Shown here: positions 24,673 through 29,649 of the stretch, piece by piece
Position numbering within the stretch: position 1 is the first letter of the stretch
Layout: every line of letters begins with the position of its first letter
Source: Mesenet sp031546805
GTDB taxonomy: Bacteria; Pseudomonadota; Alphaproteobacteria; Rickettsiales; Anaplasmataceae
Reading direction: 5' to 3'
NCBI GenBank assembly: GCA_031546805.1
Contig: JAVBJW010000024.1
Location: 1 to 29,649 of the forward strand
Length of the DNA: 29,649 nucleotides
Notes under the pieces: model-generated
What the model saw: only the letters and a program-made list of their open reading frames with translations
Databases searched by the model: none
Told to the model about the DNA's origin: nothing
Translations under genes and position numbers: made by a program

Positions 24673-25992
24673 CTACTTTTTCAACCTCAGCGCAACATTT
24701 TCTCTGCCAATTAAAAGTAAAAGCTTAGCTAAATTTGGACCTGTTTTAAGTCCAGTGAGAGCCAAACGCAGTTGCATGAATAAGTCTTTGCGTTCTATCT
24801 GAACTTTTAACATAATTGATTCTATCCATTTTAACCAAGTATTTTCATCCCACTTTTCCCTTGGTAGTAAATCAAACGCTAGGTTTGTTAGTTCTTCATT
24901 AACAATAACGGGATTAATATCTGCATTACATATTTTCCACCACTTATCGACATCAGAAAATCTTTCTATATTATCTCTAACTAAATACCAAAAATCCGAA
25001 GAATCAATCTGCATTGAGTTTAAACGTTCTTTAGCTAATTCAAAGGACGTATCGCACAGTACTTTAGTATTTAACCTATGTACATCAGATAAATCAAACT
25101 TTACCGATGCAGCATTAAATTTTTCTATAGCAAATGACTTAACTAAAGATTCCATACTAATTTCAGTTTTAATTATATCTGATGTACCAATTTTTGCTAA
25201 ATAACTATTAACCGCCATAGGTTCGAGTCCATCTTGCCTTAAAGACTTAATATCTAAACCACCATTACGTTTTGATATCTTATCATCACCTATGTGTAAT
25301 AGGGAAAGGTGAGCAAAATTTGGTATACTGGCTTTCAATGTATTCATGATCTGTATTTGTACAGCAGTATTACTAATATGATCTTCCCCTCTGACAATAT
25401 GAGTAATCTCAAAATCAATATCGTCAATTGTAGAAGGCAACATGTATGTATAACTACCATCAGCTCTTTTTATAATTGGATCACTGATATTCTTTGCTAA
25501 AAATTTCACCTCGCCTCGTACCTCATCGTTCCAAGTAATAGCTGCTTTTTCATCAAGTTTAAAACGAAAATAAGGCTTACGTCCTTCAGTTTTATACTGT
25601 TCTTTTTGATAGGAAGATAACGCTAAAGCACTTCTATCATATATTGGTGGCAGTCCTTGTTTTAACTGTATTTTACGCTTGATATCCAATTCCTCTTTAC
25701 TTTCATAACATGCGTAAACATGTCCTTCTTTTACTAAGAGGGATAGTATTTCATCATAACGAAAAAACCTCTCGGATTGTCTAAAACTTAAATCTGTTTC
25801 AATACCAAGCCACTTTAGATCATCTATAATATTATCTATATATATATTACTTGAGCGCTGAGTATCAGTGTCATCAAAACGTAATAGTAATTTACCATTA
25901 CAGCTACGCGCATAAAGATAACACACTAAAGCTGTACGAGCATTTCCAACATGAAGATAGCCAGTTGGACTTGGTGCAAAGCGGGTTAACAT
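24673..25992 (-). CDS. gltX: Glutamyl-tRNA synthetase (class I)
   Basis: GltX charges tRNA-Glu, and often tRNA-Gln for later amidation by GatCAB. From ATG 25992 the protein has 439 residues and begins MLTRFAPSPTGYLHVGNART with the HIGH-type motif HVG. It continues with KLLLRFDDTD and the Rossmann-domain HIVRGEDHISNT, and the KMSKS-type loop is DDKISKRNGG (238-247). A TTG four codons upstream is in frame, but AGAGAGG between the two reads as the ribosome site for the ATG. The C-terminal anticodon-binding part is present. Many Rickettsiales carry two gltX paralogues with different tRNA specificity; I cannot tell which this is. Confidence 0.93.
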   Translation of the reverse strand: MLTRFAPSPTGYLHVGNARTALVCYLYARSCNGKLLLRFDDTDTQRSSNIYIDNIIDDLKWLGIETDLSFRQSERFFRYDEILSLLVKEGHVYACYESKEELDIKRKIQLKQGLPPIYDRSALALSSYQKEQYKTEGRKPYFRFKLDEKAAITWNDEVRGEVKFLAKNISDPIIKRADGSYTYMLPSTIDDIDFEITHIVRGEDHISNTAVQIQIMNTLKASIPNFAHLSLLHIGDDKISKRNGGLDIKSLRQDGLEPMAVNSYLAKIGTSDIIKTEISMESLVKSFAIEKFNAASVKFDLSDVHRLNTKVLCDTSFELAKERLNSMQIDSSDFWYLVRDNIERFSDVDKWWKICNADINPVIVNEELTNLAFDLLPREKWDENTWLKWIESIMLKVQIERKDLFMQLRLALTGLKTGPNLAKLLLLIGRENVALRLKK

Positions 25993-26283
25993 TACCTCTC
26001 TCAATAAATTATGTAATATAGTTTAATTTTTTATACCTAAATTTATCAACTGTTGTACAATTTAAAAACAAAAAAATCTACTTTGAAAATGTAAGTATAT
26101 ATCGTTTAAAAAGTCATAAGATAAATATTAATATACATATATCTTTATATATAGCTTCATATTTCCTTTATTATTTTTCGCTAAATATCAGAACATTATT
26201 CTAAAAATGGAGGATTATAGGGGATTGCTAATCTAAGATAGATTTTTTTAAGAGAAAAAAGTGTTATCCTCTGAGAACAAAAT
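25993..26283. other. Non-coding gap upstream of gltX
   Basis: This very AT-rich stretch has no open frame or RNA gene that I can see. It should hold the gltX promoter. The part nearest 26283, after the transposase stop, may contain an undetected IS end. Confidence 0.4.
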
Positions 26284-26506
26284 TTAGATAAGCCATATGA
26301 GAGCACCAACGAAGTTTAAAAATCCGATATAAACTTCTGTAGCCCTGTCGAATCTGGAAAATATCCTCCTAAAATTCTTGATTTTTTCCGAAAAAGCATC
26401 ATATCAGATGGCGCTCTTTATAAAGGTGTTTGTCATAATATTTTTGTACTTTTCTATCCTTCGTAGGGGGGATCTTTATGCAGTTATTCTAGCATAGAAT
26501 TCTATT
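26284..26506 (-). pseudogene. C-terminal fragment of an IS5-family transposase (remnant D)
   Basis: On the minus strand 26402-26440 reads YDKHLYKERHLI. It is followed by TGA at 26399-26401, where the family has the catalytic Glu (Y-x2-R-x3-E-x6-K), then CFF. After a one-base shift it reads KIKNFRRIFSRFDRATEVYI then GFLNFVGALIWLI and stops at 26284. Residues upstream, toward 26500, are degraded (a trace of the AVIPP region). Nothing N-terminal of this remains, and the fragment begins one or two bases from the addB stop. It is a third IS5 lineage, different from those at 409-823 and 9281-9958. Confidence 0.75.
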
Positions 26507-26507
26507 G

Positions 26508-29189
26508 CTATATCCATTCTGCTCTGCGTTCTAAATGTCTATAGTGGTCGTACTTAAAAGATTTTGCTATGTTATAAGATGCCGCGAATGGTGTATTTTT
26601 ATCTAAAAAACTAGATAAAAAGCTTTCTATATTAGCCGAAAAAAAATTCATAATTTCTTTGTAATTTGCAATTGAGAAAACTCCTATTTGATTACAATCA
26701 AATTTCCAGTACATCAATTCTCTAATTTCTTTGTTTACTGAGTACATTGCAGTTAGAGCTTGTAGTATTAATTGTGGAGAAAAGCACATTTCTATGTCGC
26801 TTTGTGTTGGTAGAGAACCTGTCTTATAGTCTATAATTGCAATACTTTCGTCTAGCAAATGTTCAACTCTATCGCATTTGGCTTTTATAGTAATTTTTTC
26901 AGATAACGGCCAAAAGAAAAGTTTTTCTACTTCTACAGCATGAAAATTTTTTCTTCTTTCTGTATCTAATCTGATAAAATTTTTTGCTATCTTTTGAAAC
27001 TTTGGCCACCATATAAACTGCACATTCGAAAAATGCATGTAAAAAAACTCTTTACGAGCAATGTCTAATAATGATTCATAACCAGTCTTGTTAGATAATA
27101 AATACCTCTCGAGAATCTTATGAACAATAATACCAAAATGCAATACTGTTGGCATAAAAATTAACTCTCTTAAAGGTTTAAAGTTTAAAACATATTCAGC
27201 ATAAAATGAATATGGATTACGAATTAATTTTTCTATTGCAGTTGGTGAAAGTATTTGTAGTTTTTGTGATCTAATATCTACCGAAGGTTTGGGTTTTGGC
27301 CTACTGCATGGAATTATAAGATCAGGCTTAGATAAAAGTTTTAACCATTCTCTAAAAGGCTGCTTATTTAAGGCACAACCACTTTTACTTATTAGCATTT
27401 CTAAACGCTGCAAAAGAATTGGTTTTCTATTTATGCCATTGGTTCCTTTTATAGACCTAGTAATGTAAACTTTTTCTGCATGTAATAAATTATGAAGAAT
27501 ATATTGAAAATAACCTTGCTTTGTCTCTATTGAAGGTAGACCTATGTGCTTACACATAAATGAGTTTAATAGTAAATTTTGAAAATCTGGAGGAAAATCT
27601 TTTTCATTAAAGTTAGTCAGTATTATCACTTTATTCTTATATAGACTAAATCTACCCAAGTTATTGGGCATAGAGGTAAATTTATTTTGCAGTAATAGAC
27701 TCAGTATCTTTTGGTATAGCTCTAAAGTGCTGATTTCGACTTTTTGACACTCTTGTATTAAGGTAACCATAAAACTGCCAATCTCATTACCTAGAAAATT
27801 TATTTTTGACAGCCCCTGGACACATTCAACATGTGCTTTTGCTATATCTAAAATATTATGCTCCATAGCATCAATCAAAGGCATAAAACTATGCTCTATC
27901 TTAGAAAAAAAAGAAGATATTTCTGAGCAATTATAACTATCTACACTCTTTTTTATTTCCTGCATTCCTGAATTATAGAGATTACGTAGAATTTTTATCT
28001 CAAAATCAACTAAAATTTTGTTATATTCGTCTTGAGAATAACCCAAGTCAATAAATGGATGTTTAAGTAGTGAAAGCAACTCAATACTACCCCAATCTGA
28101 AGCTAAAACATCTAAGATATATAACAAAAATGTTATATGAAGATCAGGCTTGTCAGTATTTAAATTAACACCACACGCATGCAGCAGAGAATTTACTCTC
28201 TTGAATAGTAATTGATCGCTAATAAATAGTGATACATTGTCAATGCCTTCACTTTTAATTATCATTGATATAATTTGAGCCTCTTCCTCTTGTGACTGGC
28301 AAGTTATAATCTCAAAATTATTAGTACTTTCTTTTTCATCAAAATCACTTAAGTTTTTACTTAAATCAAATACGTATTCAATTAATTTATTACTTATTTT
28401 TGGTGTGGTGGTTAAGTATCTAACATCTTTTCTATTTACTCCAATATTATCAAGAAGACTTTTGAGATGATATTGAAAATGCTCTTCACTTATTCTGTTC
28501 CAGTCTTCTTCCATCATGCATAAATCTAAATTTGGCAATACAATTAAGCCAAACTCTAAGTTATAGACAGCTTTAATTAAAGTATGACAGATTTTAGATG
28601 GATGGATTCCGGCAAAGATAGTATATTCATTACAAAAAAGTCTATTCTTTATATAATTGCTTTTATGCTCCAAGATATCGATCACTTTTTCATTTTGCAA
28701 AATGTCACTCCAAGCTTTTGCAAACTCAGATAGAAATTTGCTAGTTTTTTGCCAATATTGAGCAAAATCATCTGAACATAGATCATAAAGTGCAGATATT
28801 GGTATTTGACTGTGCTGCATCTCATCTAGTAATGAAGCTAAATTATATGCTATACTAATGGGAAACTGATGATTTTTATTCCATTGTATTATAAACTCAG
28901 TTAATAAAAGAATACGTCTTATGGGAGATATAACTTTTATCTTATCAATATTTAATATTAAGTGTTCTTCATCTATACCTTCAAATGAAATGATGTTTGG
29001 TAAAATTATAGTTTGGGTTAAGTTACATTTTTTAAACGCATTGAATAACAAAGGGATATCAGCTTTATAAGGTACAATTATACTGAGCTTTGCAATTTCC
29101 AATGGCTCATATTTAGCAAATATGTACTCCACCAAAGTTGGAAAGAAAGGTTCGTTTGCTGCTGTTGTGAAAATTTTACTTTTATTCAT
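26508..29189 (-). CDS. addB: Double-strand break repair protein AddB
   Basis: AddB, with AddA, forms the helicase-nuclease that resects double-strand breaks for RecA, the alphaproteobacterial counterpart of RecBCD. The 893-residue protein has an N-terminal helicase-like region without a clear Walker A motif, as expected for this divergent subunit. The C-terminal PD-(D/E)XK nuclease domain shows SPTAIEKLIRNPYSFYAEYV, then FGIIVHKILERYL, the catalytic IDYKTG near 786-791, and PQLILQALTAMY. It ends YDHYRHLERRAEW, a normal AddB terminus, so the adjacent IS fragment did not cut it. addA is not in the window. The gene has a long upstream non-coding region. Confidence 0.9.
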   Translation of the reverse strand: MNKSKIFTTAANEPFFPTLVEYIFAKYEPLEIAKLSIIVPYKADIPLLFNAFKKCNLTQTIILPNIISFEGIDEEHLILNIDKIKVISPIRRILLLTEFIIQWNKNHQFPISIAYNLASLLDEMQHSQIPISALYDLCSDDFAQYWQKTSKFLSEFAKAWSDILQNEKVIDILEHKSNYIKNRLFCNEYTIFAGIHPSKICHTLIKAVYNLEFGLIVLPNLDLCMMEEDWNRISEEHFQYHLKSLLDNIGVNRKDVRYLTTTPKISNKLIEYVFDLSKNLSDFDEKESTNNFEIITCQSQEEEAQIISMIIKSEGIDNVSLFISDQLLFKRVNSLLHACGVNLNTDKPDLHITFLLYILDVLASDWGSIELLSLLKHPFIDLGYSQDEYNKILVDFEIKILRNLYNSGMQEIKKSVDSYNCSEISSFFSKIEHSFMPLIDAMEHNILDIAKAHVECVQGLSKINFLGNEIGSFMVTLIQECQKVEISTLELYQKILSLLLQNKFTSMPNNLGRFSLYKNKVIILTNFNEKDFPPDFQNLLLNSFMCKHIGLPSIETKQGYFQYILHNLLHAEKVYITRSIKGTNGINRKPILLQRLEMLISKSGCALNKQPFREWLKLLSKPDLIIPCSRPKPKPSVDIRSQKLQILSPTAIEKLIRNPYSFYAEYVLNFKPLRELIFMPTVLHFGIIVHKILERYLLSNKTGYESLLDIARKEFFYMHFSNVQFIWWPKFQKIAKNFIRLDTERRKNFHAVEVEKLFFWPLSEKITIKAKCDRVEHLLDESIAIIDYKTGSLPTQSDIEMCFSPQLILQALTAMYSVNKEIRELMYWKFDCNQIGVFSIANYKEIMNFFSANIESFLSSFLDKNTPFAASYNIAKSFKYDHYRHLERRAEWI

Positions 29190-29649
29190 CTGGCTTAAAA
29201 TCTATCTTCATGTATTTTACATCCTACATTATAAAATTTACACGAGAAATTTGAAGATAGCTTCCAAAGCAAAAATTGTTTACTTGAGAAGTTTATACAC
29301 TTACTTAATTGATCTTCATTACAATCAAGCCACTATATCTAAAAATAATAGCTTTATATCCATATCGAGCAACGCAGCAAATAACTTTTGTTGATTTTTA
29401 ATTTTCTTCTCTAAATTACAACTCCTTCAAAACTCGCTCATGGAAGCAAAATCTCAGTAGTTTAATCACCATAAACAACAAACAGAAAAAGAATTTAAAA
29501 GAATTTAAAAAAAACTTTCAAAAAGATGCAAATTTATGCTTCCATGGTTGAGAAAGTATATGGTATAAAGAGAATGCCAATCTGGAGAGATAAAGTAGTA
29601 GAGGCTACTTTTAAGTGGCAAAGAATCAGGACGGAAGAATCTGAATAGT
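29190..29649. other. Stretch without a recognisable gene; one short open frame and an inverted repeat
   Basis: No gene family is recognisable here. catggaagca (29439-29448) is repeated inverted as tgcttccatg (29537-29546), with an A-rich stretch between. A plus-strand frame from ATG 29526 to TAG 29648 encodes 40 residues ending TFKWQRIRTEESE; it could be a small gene or debris, and I do not recognise it. The addB promoter should lie near 29190-29300. Confidence 0.45.

Noticed and set aside
29122..29394. Plus-strand 90-codon frame
   Set aside because: It overlaps the addB start in antisense, has no family resemblance and no ribosome site.
1..29649. CRISPR array, rRNA, riboswitch or origin
   Set aside because: No regularly spaced direct repeats, rRNA sequence or conserved riboswitch core were seen in any gap.

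Overview
The window is an AT-rich alphaproteobacterial chromosome segment, most likely from Wolbachia (Rickettsiales, Anaplasmataceae). The assignment rests on the gene set: purine synthesis gene purD beside scattered nuo genes, ubiA/ubiD, dapB, PEP-synthase regulator, gltX and addB. It is supported by a eukaryote-like ankyrin-repeat gene, several decayed IS5-type and IS1-type transposases, a tRNA without encoded CCA, and a palindromic repeat inside a protein-coding gene of the kind described for Wolbachia and Rickettsia. No species or strain can be fixed from the sequence alone.

Layout. 1-180 is the 3' end of hemB. 181-961 is an IS graveyard with remnants of two different IS5-type transposases; the second ends inside the eroded 3' part of an ankyrin-repeat gene (1172-2989, minus). 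A divergent RND efflux permease follows (3162-6254, plus). 6267-9165 is a tight minus-strand operon, ubiA > flavin reductase > dapB > pstB, with abutting or 4-bp overlapping joints. 9281-9958 is an IS5-family element with intact ends but a dead transposase, followed by a second transposase fragment (10030-10260). Then come nuoD-nuoE (minus), and a dicarboxylate-type symporter coupled to tsaB (minus) whose C-terminus is encoded by a palindromic element (12690-12835). tRNA-Arg(ACG) (minus), lipB (plus), a conserved-looking unknown gene (plus) and an IS1-type remnant follow. 16131-18557 holds ubiD > xerC (minus), then purD (plus), a four-helix membrane protein and an unknown 303-residue protein (plus), rpe (minus), a PEP-synthase/PPDK regulator (plus), and nuoI, lepB, gltX and addB (all minus, separate or loosely spaced). 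The last 460 bases hold no gene I recognise.

Functionally the genes are housekeeping: respiration (nuoD, nuoE, nuoI), ubiquinone synthesis (ubiA, ubiD), haem (hemB), lipoate (lipB), lysine/diaminopimelate (dapB), purines (purD), translation (gltX, tRNA-Arg, tsaB), secretion (lepB) and recombination (xerC, addB). The accessory interest lies in the ankyrin gene truncated next to IS debris, the coding palindromic element at the symporter/tsaB junction, and the dead IS element that could still be moved in trans. I saw no convincing new multi-gene defence or mobile system. The least explained loci are 15010-15510, 20064-20633 and 20760-21671.
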